Of a stretch of 64,000 bases of DNA, positions 25,473 to 34,907 are shown piece by piece. The stretch covers positions 682,001-746,000 of the forward strand of contig NZ_LN884299.1 in assembly GCF_001403875.1 (NCBI RefSeq). The letters are read 5' to 3'. Each line of letters opens with the position of its first letter. Position 1 is the stretch's first letter. The DNA comes from Paenibacillus ihumii (GTDB lineage: Bacteria > Bacillota > Bacilli > Paenibacillales > Paenibacillaceae). The translations under genes and the position numbers were made by a program. The notes under the pieces are model-generated. The model was given only the letters and a program-made list of their open reading frames with translations, ran no database searches and had not been told where the DNA came from.

Positions 25473-27233
25473 ATGAAGAAAATCATGAACAAGCCTGAAA
25501 CTCTGGTTCGGGAAATGTGCAACGGGCTTGTACTGGCGCATCCCGAACTGGATTTCAACCCGAAATTCAAAGTGATTTCCAAAAAAGAGATCAATCCCGA
25601 CAAAGTGACGCTGATCAGCGGCGGCGGAAGCGGGCATGAACCGGCTCATGCCGGGTTTGTAGGCAGCGGGATGCTGGATGCCGCTGTATGCGGCGACGTA
25701 TTTGCCTCCCCGTCCCAAATCCAGGTCTATCAAGCTATCCGCCGCTCCGCGAGCAGCAAGGGTACCCTGCTCATTATCAAGAACTACAGCGGCGATATCA
25801 TGAACTTCAAGAATGCGGCCCATCTGGCCAGCGAGGACGGCATTCAAGTCGATTATGTCAAGGTTGACGATGATATTGCCGTCGAAGACAGCCTCTATAC
25901 GGTAGGGAAAAGAGGGGTTGCCGGGACGGTGCTCGTTCATAAGGTAGCCGGAGCGGCGGCAGAAGCCGGCTTGTCCCTGCCAGAGGTGAAGGAAGCGGCC
26001 CAGCATGCAGTCAACCAAGTGCGAAGCATCGGCTTCGCGTATACCTCCTGCACCGTGCCTGCCAAGGGGTCCCCGACGTTCCATCTCGAAGAGGACGAGA
26101 TGGAATACGGCGTCGGCATTCACGGGGAGCCGGGAATACGCAGAGAGAAGCTCGTGCCTGCAGATGAGCTGGCGCAGCGGATGGTTGCCTCCTTGCTGGA
26201 CAGCCTGCAGATGAATGACCAGGATCAGCAGGAAATTGCCGTGCTGATTAACGGATTCGGCGGCACGCCGCTGCAGGAGCTGTATCTGTTGAACAATTCG
26301 GTGATGCGCGAGTTGACGGCCAGGAACAAGACGGTCTTCAAGGCCTTCGTCGGCAACTACATGACCAGTATCGATATGGCCGGCGCATCGGTCACGATAA
26401 TGAAGCTGGACGAGACGCTGAAGAAATGGCTGTCTGCGCCATGCGATACGCCGGCATTGTCGGTTAAGGGTCCATTTGCCCCTGTAAACTATACCGAGGT
26501 GATCCGGGAGGAGAAGGCGCCGGACGCCGTGTCGTTCAAGAACAACACGGATGCCGGAGCCGCGGTGATCAAGAACAACCGCCTGTCGCTGCACAATATC
26601 GTCTACCTGATCGATCAGATGAGCGAGGTCATTATCGAGAATGAGGTGCCGTTCTGCGAGCTTGACTCCCACGCCGGGGACGGCGATTTCGGGATGAGCG
26701 TCGCCAAGGGCTTCAAGCAGCTGAAGGCGGAATGGGAGGATATCCTGGCTCATCATCTCAGCGATATCGGCGACTTCCTTGATGCGTGCTCGCTGGTTAT
26801 TATGGAGCATTGCGGAGGGGCCTCCGGGCCGATCTGGGGATCGGGCTTCCGCGCTGCGAGCAAATCCGCCCAGCGGAAGCAGGAGCTGTCCGTCCAGGAG
26901 GTCGCTGATATGATGCAGGCCGTCGTTAAAGGAATCCAGGATACGGGCGAAAGATCCTTCGGCAGAGGAGCTGTTGTCGGAGACAAGACCTTGATTGATG
27001 CGCTCGTACCGTTCGCGGATGCCTGGACACAGAGCGCTGCACAGGGCGACGATATGAAGATTGCGGCGAACAAGGCTGCGGAAGCGGCGGTGCTGGGCGC
27101 TCAGAAGACCGCGGAAATCGTAGCCCGCATGGGAAGAGCAGGCGCCGTAGGTGAACGCAGCATCGGTTATCCGGATGCGGGCGCTTACGCGCTCGGAGTT
27201 ATTTTCACGGAGCTTGCCAAAGTGATGAAATAA
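25473..27233 (+). CDS. ATP-dependent dihydroxyacetone kinase (DhaK-DhaL fusion)
   Basis: A 586-residue single-chain kinase that phosphorylates dihydroxyacetone to DHAP with ATP. The DhaK half (residues 1-330) has TLISGGGSGHEPAHAGFVG near the start and VGIHGEPG near 215, whose His forms a covalent hemiaminal with the substrate. The DhaL half (from about 370) has the Mg-ATP motif CELDSHAGDGDFGMSV near 395-410 and GGASGPIWGSGFR. No DhaM phosphotransferase gene is present, consistent with direct ATP use. AAAGGAGAT precedes the ATG. The gene seems intact although its natural partner gldA next door is broken. Confidence 0.93.
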   Translation: MKKIMNKPETLVREMCNGLVLAHPELDFNPKFKVISKKEINPDKVTLISGGGSGHEPAHAGFVGSGMLDAAVCGDVFASPSQIQVYQAIRRSASSKGTLLIIKNYSGDIMNFKNAAHLASEDGIQVDYVKVDDDIAVEDSLYTVGKRGVAGTVLVHKVAGAAAEAGLSLPEVKEAAQHAVNQVRSIGFAYTSCTVPAKGSPTFHLEEDEMEYGVGIHGEPGIRREKLVPADELAQRMVASLLDSLQMNDQDQQEIAVLINGFGGTPLQELYLLNNSVMRELTARNKTVFKAFVGNYMTSIDMAGASVTIMKLDETLKKWLSAPCDTPALSVKGPFAPVNYTEVIREEKAPDAVSFKNNTDAGAAVIKNNRLSLHNIVYLIDQMSEVIIENEVPFCELDSHAGDGDFGMSVAKGFKQLKAEWEDILAHHLSDIGDFLDACSLVIMEHCGGASGPIWGSGFRAASKSAQRKQELSVQEVADMMQAVVKGIQDTGERSFGRGAVVGDKTLIDALVPFADAWTQSAAQGDDMKIAANKAAEAAVLGAQKTAEIVARMGRAGAVGERSIGYPDAGAYALGVIFTELAKVMK

Positions 27234-27423
27234 GCCCCGCTTCTCGCGATGAGGAGGCTCGACTGCTGCATAGCCTGAAGCCGTGAGCCTGTCATCCATT
27301 TTAGTATGATAGACAGGGATGCATCCCACTCAGGATCTATTCCAGGAGTTGGACCGCGGGGCGATCCTGCGCCGAGACATTAAATAAAGCCTGCGTGTAT
27401 TTGACACCTGGGATTTATAAATA

Positions 27424-27453
27424 AAGAGACAACTGCCGAAGCAGTTGTCTCTT
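27424..27453 (-). terminator. Terminator after the GH2 gene
   Basis: A perfect 13-base stem AAGAGACAACTGC/GCAGTTGTCTCTT with a TTCG tetraloop on the minus strand, followed by TATTTATAAAT. It lies about 90 bases past the GH2 stop. 27234-27423 after the kinase gene shows nothing recognisable. Confidence 0.8.
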
Positions 27454-27538
27454 GTTATATGAGCTATAAAATGGCCATTCAATCCAGGTCATCATGCCGT
27501 TGTAGTCGCCGAAGGGATGCATCGGGAAAATATAGCTT

Positions 27539-30298
27539 CTATTTCGTGCGGATGGAGACCGAGCCTTGAATGCCCGGGCTGTACATCTCGGGTGTGATTC
27601 CGATTAACACAGAAATCGTGACCTGATCCTGCAGTTCGGCTCCCTGCAGCGGAACCTCCAGATTCTCGGGCCAAGGCAAGAATTTCTTCAGCTGCAGCCT
27701 GCCATCCACATAAATTTCAATATTACCGCTAATCGAGTGGAACCAGAGATAAGGCCGCCCCGCTCTCTCTATATCCGATATCGGTGCCTGGTTGCGATAA
27801 ATAACATAGCCGCTGGCGCCGCGCAGCCTCTGAAGGGCGCCGAAGCTGACATCAACCATCTCCCACGAGTTCATGTCCGTAGGATGAATCGTCACATTCG
27901 GGTCCGGGTGCTCTGCAGCAATCTCCTGCGTGATCAGCCAGTTGTTGATATACCGTTCATCTACGGACGGGACGAAAGGCGGCTCCTCAGCAGGTTGAAC
28001 AGGAATAACATGAGATGCGGGCTGCAATCCGTCACCTTCGATCGTTAGCACGATGTCCTCCTCTCCAGCCTTGCTTTGGACAATAAGCTGGCAGCATCCG
28101 TTGAACAAGCTGCGCTCTGCATCATGGTCCGGCTCATGGCAGTTCGGGTCTCCATTGCCTACACCAAGGATGACCCCGCTTCCCTCAATAGAGAAGGACA
28201 ATTTGCTTTGCTCCGTAGGAACGAACCGGCCCTGCCCATCCACCGCATAGACATTAACCGCCATCGCATCCCTGCCGTCGCCGGATAAAGCCAGCTTCTG
28301 AGTCTCGACGCGTACTGTATGAGCCTCATCTGCCGTTTGGATCTCCGCTGCTTTGACGAGCTGGCCGCCCTTATATCCCTCCATCCTTAAGGTCCCCGGC
28401 TCGTACACGACATCCCATTCATATTGCTCGTAAATCTCAATAGGCTGCCGATCGATGAAGACATCGTTCAGATACAGCGCAACCTCGTCGCAATTCGTAT
28501 GCGTCATGATTTTGACCTGCTGCCCCTCTTGGCCAGGCCAACTCCAGTGACCTACAATGTGCAGCACCGGTTCATCCAGCCAGAATGCCTGATATAAGTA
28601 ATAGGAATCCTTGGCAAAGCCGCAGGTATCCATAATCCCGAAGTGGGTGCTGACGCTCGGCCATTCATACGGCGTAGGCTCACCGCGGTAATCAAACCCT
28701 GTCCATACGAAGGTGCCCATGACAAAATCACGGGTATTGATGGTCTTCCACGACTCTCTTGCGCTGTTCCCCCAGCTGGCCTTCTCCCGGTCATAGCTGT
28801 CGAATATTTGCCGGCTGTCATCGCTGATATAATTGCCGCGGGTCGAAAAGGCGCTGACCGTCTCGGAGCCGATGACCGGCTGATTCGGATGCTTCTCCCT
28901 GAACTTGTCGTATCCGCCATTCATATAGTTGAAGCCTACGATGTCAGTAACATCAGCAGCCCCCTCGTCCTCCATCACTCCGCCATGCATAGCGCCTAGG
29001 ATCGGCCGGGTAGGATCCAGCTTCTTCACGGCGCGAATCATCCGTTTCACCATTTTACGTCCAATCGGCGTCCCTTGCAGAGGCTCCTCATTAAATAGGC
29101 TGTAAAATACAACGGATGGATGGTTGCGGTCCCGGGTCACCATGTTTTCCAGCTGCCGCAGCCCCTCCCTGGAGCTGTCAAAGTTCCTGTTCTCGTCCAT
29201 GACCAGCATCCCCAGCCGATCGCAAGCGTCCAGGAGCTCCGGCGTCGGATTGTGGTGAGCGCAGCGATACGCATTGCTGCCCATCTCCTTCAAGCGCCGG
29301 ATGCGATACTCCTGGATTCCGTCCGGCAGGGCGACGCCTACTCCCGCATGATCCTGATGATTGCATGTGCCTTTTATTTTGAGCGGCCTATCATTCAAAT
29401 AGAAGCCGGTATCGGGGCAGATGCGGATGGTGCGATATCCGTAATTCGTAACGGTCGTATCCACCTCTTCCCCATTCACGACAAGAATAGAGTGCAGCTT
29501 GTAGAGATGAGGGGCGTCCACGTCCCACAACGCCGGATGCTCTAGCGGAAGACCCTGCGTAACCACGATGGATTGTCCCGCTTCGCAGCTGCCGCTTGTC
29601 AGCTCCTCCGCCACGATATCGCCGTCTGCTTGCTCGACACGGGAAATGAGCTGATATTCTACAGCAGCCTCCCATTCATTCCTAATCGTCGTCTCCACAT
29701 TCGTAAGCCAGCGGGAGGCGCTTTCCCTGATCGGATTCACCCATATGCCGCGATGAGCTATATGAACGGGCGCGGTCTTCGTTAGCCAGACATGCCGGTA
29801 TATTCCCGCCCCTTCGTACCACCAGCCCTCCGATACGGTGGCATCGACCTTCACGACGAGCAGATTCGGCTGATTGCCAAAATAGGCGCGATCGGTAATA
29901 TCCACGGTAAAGCTCGTATATCCGCAAAAGTTCCTTTCGAGGATGCTTCCGTTAAAATACACCGTAGCATGCGTGGCAATCCCGTCGAACTCCAGAAGCA
30001 GCTGCTTCCCCTGATCAGCGGGATCCAGTTTGAATTTTTTGCGGTACCAGCCTATCCCGCGGGGATAATAGCCGAAGTCCGGAACCCCGTTCTCGCGATC
30101 AAGGGGCTGCCGGTAAGACCAGTCATGCGGCAATTGCACCGTGTCCCACTCGTTGTCATTCCACTCCATCCCCGCCGGTCCCCGGCTTCCACCCGCTTTG
30201 GAAAGGCCGTATACGGCCTTATGGCTGCTTTCCTTTACTTGAAACGGATCCCCTAAATGGAAGCGCCAATCTTTATCCATGCTCAGTCTTTCTCTCAT
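27539..30298 (-). CDS. Family 2 glycoside hydrolase (beta-galactosidase-like)
   Basis: A 919-residue cytoplasmic GH2 enzyme with the usual order: sugar-binding jelly roll (residues 1-190, WDTVQLPHDWSY, GIGWYRKKFKL), Ig-like domain, TIM barrel (about 300-590), then C-terminal Ig-like domains. The acid/base Glu lies in VVFYSLFNEEP near residue 404, and the nucleophile Glu in PVIGSETVSAF near 476. LRRLKEMGSNAYRCAHHNPT marks the barrel entry. It probably removes non-reducing beta-galactosyl or beta-glucuronyl/mannosyl units; the family is certain and the sugar is not. It is transcribed away from the AraC regulator at 30492, so the 193-base gap likely holds both promoters. Confidence 0.9.
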   Translation of the reverse strand: MRERLSMDKDWRFHLGDPFQVKESSHKAVYGLSKAGGSRGPAGMEWNDNEWDTVQLPHDWSYRQPLDRENGVPDFGYYPRGIGWYRKKFKLDPADQGKQLLLEFDGIATHATVYFNGSILERNFCGYTSFTVDITDRAYFGNQPNLLVVKVDATVSEGWWYEGAGIYRHVWLTKTAPVHIAHRGIWVNPIRESASRWLTNVETTIRNEWEAAVEYQLISRVEQADGDIVAEELTSGSCEAGQSIVVTQGLPLEHPALWDVDAPHLYKLHSILVVNGEEVDTTVTNYGYRTIRICPDTGFYLNDRPLKIKGTCNHQDHAGVGVALPDGIQEYRIRRLKEMGSNAYRCAHHNPTPELLDACDRLGMLVMDENRNFDSSREGLRQLENMVTRDRNHPSVVFYSLFNEEPLQGTPIGRKMVKRMIRAVKKLDPTRPILGAMHGGVMEDEGAADVTDIVGFNYMNGGYDKFREKHPNQPVIGSETVSAFSTRGNYISDDSRQIFDSYDREKASWGNSARESWKTINTRDFVMGTFVWTGFDYRGEPTPYEWPSVSTHFGIMDTCGFAKDSYYLYQAFWLDEPVLHIVGHWSWPGQEGQQVKIMTHTNCDEVALYLNDVFIDRQPIEIYEQYEWDVVYEPGTLRMEGYKGGQLVKAAEIQTADEAHTVRVETQKLALSGDGRDAMAVNVYAVDGQGRFVPTEQSKLSFSIEGSGVILGVGNGDPNCHEPDHDAERSLFNGCCQLIVQSKAGEEDIVLTIEGDGLQPASHVIPVQPAEEPPFVPSVDERYINNWLITQEIAAEHPDPNVTIHPTDMNSWEMVDVSFGALQRLRGASGYVIYRNQAPISDIERAGRPYLWFHSISGNIEIYVDGRLQLKKFLPWPENLEVPLQGAELQDQVTISVLIGITPEMYSPGIQGSVSIRTK

Positions 30299-30491
30299 CT
30301 TCTCAAATCCTTCTCCCTATGATATCCCCATTCTAAGAAAGTTCAGCGAAGATAAGTTAGGACAAAAAAGGATGGAAAATAGTATAAAATGAACATCCCG
30401 CGATTTAGCTATTGTTCTTTTCTCCAAGTAGGTTTAAGAATATAAGTAGTAGACTGTTAGACCCATTACAGGATGAATTGGAGAAGACGCC

Positions 30492-31352
30492 ATGCTGATG
30501 CCTTTTCGACTGTTTCCGAATCCATCTACTTATCAGCTGCCTTTAGCGCTATATAGCTGCGGGCTGCATGAACAGAACTATCAGTACAGGCCGCTGGGAT
30601 ATCCGACCTTGCAATGCTTCATTAGCTTTGGCGGATATGGTACATTTCGCTTTCGCAATGATCAAGAGCTCGTATTGGCTCCCAATCATGCCCTGCTGCT
30701 GCCAGCTAAGGCTGCCCACGAGTACTATCCCGGCCCGGGCGAAACCTGGCTTCTGGGGTTCATCGGCATTCACGGCACCTCCGTAGAGTCTATGATTCAA
30801 GGCTTCGGCCTCCCATTCATGACCAGCATTCCGCTCAACCCGGCGGCCCTTGATGTATTGAACCATAAATTAACGACGATCTGGCAGGCCAGTATTGCCG
30901 ACTCCCCCGGAATCCAGGGGAAGCTCTCCGTTCAATTATATGAATTCATGCTTCTTTTGTCCGAGCACGTCATTAGCCATAAGCATCCCATCCTGCCGAA
31001 CCCGCTCAAAGCGTCGCAGGATGCGCTGGACCAGGCCGTCCAATTCATGAAGCAGCATTATGACGAGAATCTGCACATTTCCAATATCGCCCATGCTGTA
31101 GGCTACTCCGTCCAGCACTTTCAGCGGATCTTTCGCGAAGCCTACGGGATCAATCCCCACGCCTATTTGCAGCGCATCCGCCTGGAGCAGGCCGCGGCCT
31201 GGCTCGAAGGCAATCCGGAATATTCCGTTCAGGAAATCTCTCATCGGCTGGGGATGGAAGCCAGCTATTTTATACGGATTTTCAAGAAGAAATACGGGGT
31301 AACACCAAGAAGCTACAGAAATGCATATGCCTATAGACATCAATTGCAATAA
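30492..31352 (+). CDS. AraC-family transcriptional regulator
   Basis: A 286-residue regulator with an N-terminal cupin sugar-sensing domain (residues 15-140, LAPNHALLLPAKAAHEYYPG) and two C-terminal AraC helix-turn-helix motifs (NLHISNIAHAVGYSVQHFQR and YSVQEISHRLGMEASYFIRI, ending GVTPRSYRN). It stands between the divergent GH2 gene and a two-component pair plus ABC importer, so it probably activates the GH2 gene and this locus in response to a sugar. It lies 31 bases before the histidine kinase. Confidence 0.92.
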   Translation: MLMPFRLFPNPSTYQLPLALYSCGLHEQNYQYRPLGYPTLQCFISFGGYGTFRFRNDQELVLAPNHALLLPAKAAHEYYPGPGETWLLGFIGIHGTSVESMIQGFGLPFMTSIPLNPAALDVLNHKLTTIWQASIADSPGIQGKLSVQLYEFMLLLSEHVISHKHPILPNPLKASQDALDQAVQFMKQHYDENLHISNIAHAVGYSVQHFQRIFREAYGINPHAYLQRIRLEQAAAWLEGNPEYSVQEISHRLGMEASYFIRIFKKKYGVTPRSYRNAYAYRHQLQ

Positions 31353-31382
31353 CCCCATTTCTGTTCCATTAGGAGTGCAGCT

Positions 31383-33158
31383 ATGTTATTCAAAATCAAG
31401 AAAAACAGCATCATGGTCAAAATGATCACCATGTACACCATTCCTTTTATCCTGCTGTCCCTGATCCTTAGCTGGAATAGCCAGAAATCGACGCAAAATA
31501 TTCAGGACAGCTTCATTTCGAATATGTCGCACGCCTTCGATCAAGCTTCGCAGGAAATTCAAAGCCGGATTGATATGGCGTATGACTTAACCGAGATCGT
31601 CAGCAAGAACAGCAAAATCATTACGTTCATAAACGACCCCTTCCTGGGAGATGAGGCGGACTTTCTCAGCCAATACCTGGACAGCGTGATTCCGATTATT
31701 AAATATGCGACTGCCTTTACGGAAACCGACGACTATTCCATTCGCATCTATATGATGAATGATCATATCCCCGAATCCTGGCCTTACTTCTTGCATCTGA
31801 AAAGGCAGGCCGCCAATACGAGGCTGCAAGCCTTTATGGTACAGGAGAATGAGACGCAAATGTGGCTCAGACCGGATGACCTTCAGCTCGGGCCAAGCTC
31901 CCTGAATTCCGACCGCAGTAAATATACGCTCCTGACCAAGCTTTACTCCCCTTCACGCGAATTGTTGGGACTGGTCGCGGTCATGGTTGCCGAAGATCGT
32001 CTGCTTAGCATGAATGAAGGCGCTTACCCGTCGGATATTACGCAATTCCTATACCACGAGCAGAAAATTGCGCTAGCTGCGGCCGATGTCGATGAAGCCG
32101 CTGAAGCGGAGATTCTGCAGCAGCATCTGACCGAATCCGAAGCGCATTTCATTTATGATCAGCATCTCTATTTGTACAGGACCTTCGATGCCATACAGCA
32201 GACCTTCGTATACAAGGTATCCCTGGAGCAGTTGAATGAGTCGATTCACAAAAGCATGCTGAACCAGCTGCTGCTCATCATTTTCAGCGTGATGCTGCTC
32301 ATCGTGACATGCTACTTCATGTTCAAGACGATTTTCCTGCGGCTGAACCGTATCGTATCGACGATGAGGAAGGTCATCAACGGCAACTCCCATTTGCGAA
32401 TCAGCGATACCAAGCCGGATGAGCTGGGACAGCTCGCGCAGGATTTCAACGGACTTATCGAGACGAATAATCACTTGATCGAACGCATCGTCATGAAGGA
32501 GCGGTTAAGAAAGGAAGCGCAGATCCAGGCGCTGCAATATCAAATCAATCCGCATTTTATCTACAATACACTGGATATTTTCCGCATGAAGCTCATCAAG
32601 GAACGCATGTTCAGCACGGCAGACCGGATAGCCGATTTCGGAAAAATACTCCGGTACAATCTCAGCAGCAATACTCTGCACACTACGCTGATGGAGGAAA
32701 TCGAGCTAATCCGCAAATATGTCAGCCTCCAGTCACTAAGCAGCAGCCAGTCCATCCAGCTCGATGTCGAAATTTCAGAGGAGCTCAAGTCTTATCCAGT
32801 GATCAAATTCCTGCTGCAGCCGATCGTGGAGAACAGCATTAAATACGGGAAGACTGTTTATAGGGATTCGCTGCAGATTCAAATTCACTGCTATGTGCTG
32901 AAGCAGCAGGTACGGGTCGATATCATCGACAATGGCGCGGGAATGAGCGAGGAGAAGATGAACACGCTTAACGAGCATTTTCAGGCTCCGCTTCATTATG
33001 AAGAATCCGCTCCCGCTCTGGATGCGCCCGAGCGCTCCATCGGGCTGTATAATATCAACTCCCGGCTGCGTCTGTATTACGGGGAGTCCTACTATATCGC
33101 CATCGAGAGCAAAAAGAACGATTATACATATGTACAGATCAAATTACCCTATGAATGA
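31383..33158 (+). CDS. YesM-like sensor histidine kinase
   Basis: A 591-residue sensor kinase. It has an N-terminal membrane helix (MITMYTIPFILLSLILSW), an extracellular sensing domain (about residues 40-290), a second helix (LLLIIFSVMLLIVTCYFMF near 300), a HAMP linker, and the His_kinase motif QYQINPHFIYNTLDIFRMK with the phospho-accepting His near 391. The ATPase N-box is QPIVENSIKYG and the G-box DNGAGMSEEK. YesM-type kinases sense carbohydrates and act with a YesN regulator, which is the next gene. The ATG of that gene lies 14 bases past this stop. Confidence 0.92.
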   Translation: MLFKIKKNSIMVKMITMYTIPFILLSLILSWNSQKSTQNIQDSFISNMSHAFDQASQEIQSRIDMAYDLTEIVSKNSKIITFINDPFLGDEADFLSQYLDSVIPIIKYATAFTETDDYSIRIYMMNDHIPESWPYFLHLKRQAANTRLQAFMVQENETQMWLRPDDLQLGPSSLNSDRSKYTLLTKLYSPSRELLGLVAVMVAEDRLLSMNEGAYPSDITQFLYHEQKIALAAADVDEAAEAEILQQHLTESEAHFIYDQHLYLYRTFDAIQQTFVYKVSLEQLNESIHKSMLNQLLLIIFSVMLLIVTCYFMFKTIFLRLNRIVSTMRKVINGNSHLRISDTKPDELGQLAQDFNGLIETNNHLIERIVMKERLRKEAQIQALQYQINPHFIYNTLDIFRMKLIKERMFSTADRIADFGKILRYNLSSNTLHTTLMEEIELIRKYVSLQSLSSSQSIQLDVEISEELKSYPVIKFLLQPIVENSIKYGKTVYRDSLQIQIHCYVLKQQVRVDIIDNGAGMSEEKMNTLNEHFQAPLHYEESAPALDAPERSIGLYNINSRLRLYYGESYYIAIESKKNDYTYVQIKLPYE

Positions 33159-33171
33159 GAGGCAATACGGA

Positions 33172-34689
33172 ATGTATAAACTGCTTATTGTCGACGATGA
33201 AGAAATCGTCCGCGAAGGACTTCGAGACATTGTCGCGTACCTGCAGGTTCAGCATATCGGACAAATCCTGATGGCCAAGGATGGCGCGGAGGCGCTGTCC
33301 ATCATGAATAAAGAGAATCCGCAAATCATACTCACCGATTTGAATATGCCGGTGCTGGACGGAATTGAAATGATCAAGCAGCTGCAAGGGAAGCACGGGC
33401 ATAAAATTATCGTGATTAGCGGATATGATGATTTTCACCTCGTCAAGGAGAGCTTCAAGCTGGGCGTGCGCGATTACTTGCTCAAACCGGCCCATTCGGA
33501 GGAGCTGCTGGAGGTATTGGATAAGATTGTCCGCGAACTGCGGCAGGAGGAGCAGCAGCACGAGAAGGGCGAATCGGAGAAGAAGCTAACCCAGATGGAG
33601 AGAGTCAGCAGAAGCATGAACTGGGTGCTCCAAAGCGCCGAGCAGGATGAGCATGCTCTGGAACGCGTATTTGCTGAATTAGGCTTCAGCCTGCCTTATC
33701 CGGATACGGCGGCTGCGATCCTCTCCCCCATGCATTCCGCCTCACACGCGGAGTCATTAGTTGCCGACTGGGATGCCCTCTTAACCAAGCCGGACACGGA
33801 TCGTTTACCTATGAAGCTGTATGCGTTCTACAATAGACAGAATGATCTTGTCGTATGGATCAACTACGCTGGGCAGCAGGACGGAAGCTCCGCGGTCAAG
33901 CAGGTTCTGGAGCAATTCCTGGGAAGCAATCCCGAGCTCCCTATCGTGATTGCCGTGGGCAAGACAGTCTTGGCGGCGACAGAGCTGGCGCAAGCATATC
34001 TGAGCGCATTAGAAGTACTCAGCTACAAGCTGACTGCAGAACCGCGGTCCATCCTGCTTTACGACGATATTCTGACAAGGGAGGACCGCCTTATCGCGCC
34101 TGCGGATCTGAGGATTTTGACCGAAATCATCGATATGCGCCGGAAGGATCGGGTGCTCCCCTATATTCAAAAATACTTCAATGATGAATCGTTAAGAGGA
34201 AGCACTCTGGACAGCATTCGGAGCAATTATGATGCGATCCTGCAGGCCATCCGCTGGATTCCCCATCAGAAGCAGGATTTCTCTGCCTTTGAACAGAGCG
34301 AGCAATTGCGCTTGTACCTCATATCGCGAATATTGCAAACGATCGAGGCGCGCCAGAGCTTGATCCGCAGCTATGATATGGTAGAAATCGCCAAGAAGTA
34401 CGTCGATGATCAGCTGCTCGGCGAGATAAATATGGCTGTGATCGCCAACTACTGCAATGTCAGCTACGCGTATTTCAGCAAATTGTTTAAAGAGAGCACC
34501 GGGGTGAATTTTCAGGATTATGTCACGATGAAGCGGATGGACTATGCCAAGAAAGCTCTGAACGGCATCAATGTCAAAATTTGCGATGTCGCTTCCGCAT
34601 TGGGATACAGCAATCCAAAAAACTTCACCCGTGTATTCAAAAATTATTGCGGTATGAGCCCGAAGGAATACCAGAAGCTCATGAAATAA
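33172..34689 (+). CDS. YesN-like response regulator (receiver plus AraC domain)
   Basis: About 505 residues. The receiver domain has DD at residues 8-9, the phospho-accepting Asp in ILTDLNMPVLDG near residue 56 and the Lys in DYLLKPAH near 105. After a 260-residue linker come two AraC-type helix-turn-helix motifs (EINMAVIANYCNVSYAYFSK and VKICDVASALGYSNPKNFTR, ending GMSPKEYQKL). I start at ATG 33172 (MYKLLIVDDEE) because GAGAGG lies nine bases upstream; an in-frame ATG at 33151 is possible. It is coupled to the YesM-like kinase and probably activates the ABC importer downstream. Confidence 0.92.
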   Translation: MYKLLIVDDEEIVREGLRDIVAYLQVQHIGQILMAKDGAEALSIMNKENPQIILTDLNMPVLDGIEMIKQLQGKHGHKIIVISGYDDFHLVKESFKLGVRDYLLKPAHSEELLEVLDKIVRELRQEEQQHEKGESEKKLTQMERVSRSMNWVLQSAEQDEHALERVFAELGFSLPYPDTAAAILSPMHSASHAESLVADWDALLTKPDTDRLPMKLYAFYNRQNDLVVWINYAGQQDGSSAVKQVLEQFLGSNPELPIVIAVGKTVLAATELAQAYLSALEVLSYKLTAEPRSILLYDDILTREDRLIAPADLRILTEIIDMRRKDRVLPYIQKYFNDESLRGSTLDSIRSNYDAILQAIRWIPHQKQDFSAFEQSEQLRLYLISRILQTIEARQSLIRSYDMVEIAKKYVDDQLLGEINMAVIANYCNVSYAYFSKLFKESTGVNFQDYVTMKRMDYAKKALNGINVKICDVASALGYSNPKNFTRVFKNYCGMSPKEYQKLMK

Positions 34690-34743
34690 CCGGTAATTTA
34701 TGGTGCTACATATTGCTTCTCAGTCTTCATAGGGGATTTCCAG

Positions 34744-34780
34744 CCTTCACGTTCGCTGCGGCGAATGTGAAGGTTTTTTT
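34744..34780 (+). terminator. Terminator between the two-component and ABC genes
   Basis: CCTTCACGTTCGC and GCGAATGTGAAGG pair around TGCG, followed by TTTTTTT (34774-34780). It ends the AraC/kinase/regulator transcript, so the ABC operon must have its own promoter in 34781-34907. Confidence 0.9.
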
Positions 34781-34907
34781 GCAGTGGATAGGTGATTTTC
34801 TGATGACGAATAATGATACCTTTTCGCAAACCTGAGTCCTGTTTCCCCTTAAATAATGCGCTTACAATTTAGTTATACAGCAAAAAGAGAGAGGGGTTTA
34901 GAGAGAG

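Noticed and set aside
25419..27329. A 636-codon minus-strand frame over the dihydroxyacetone kinase
   Set aside because: Antisense of the kinase; no family features and no ribosome site.
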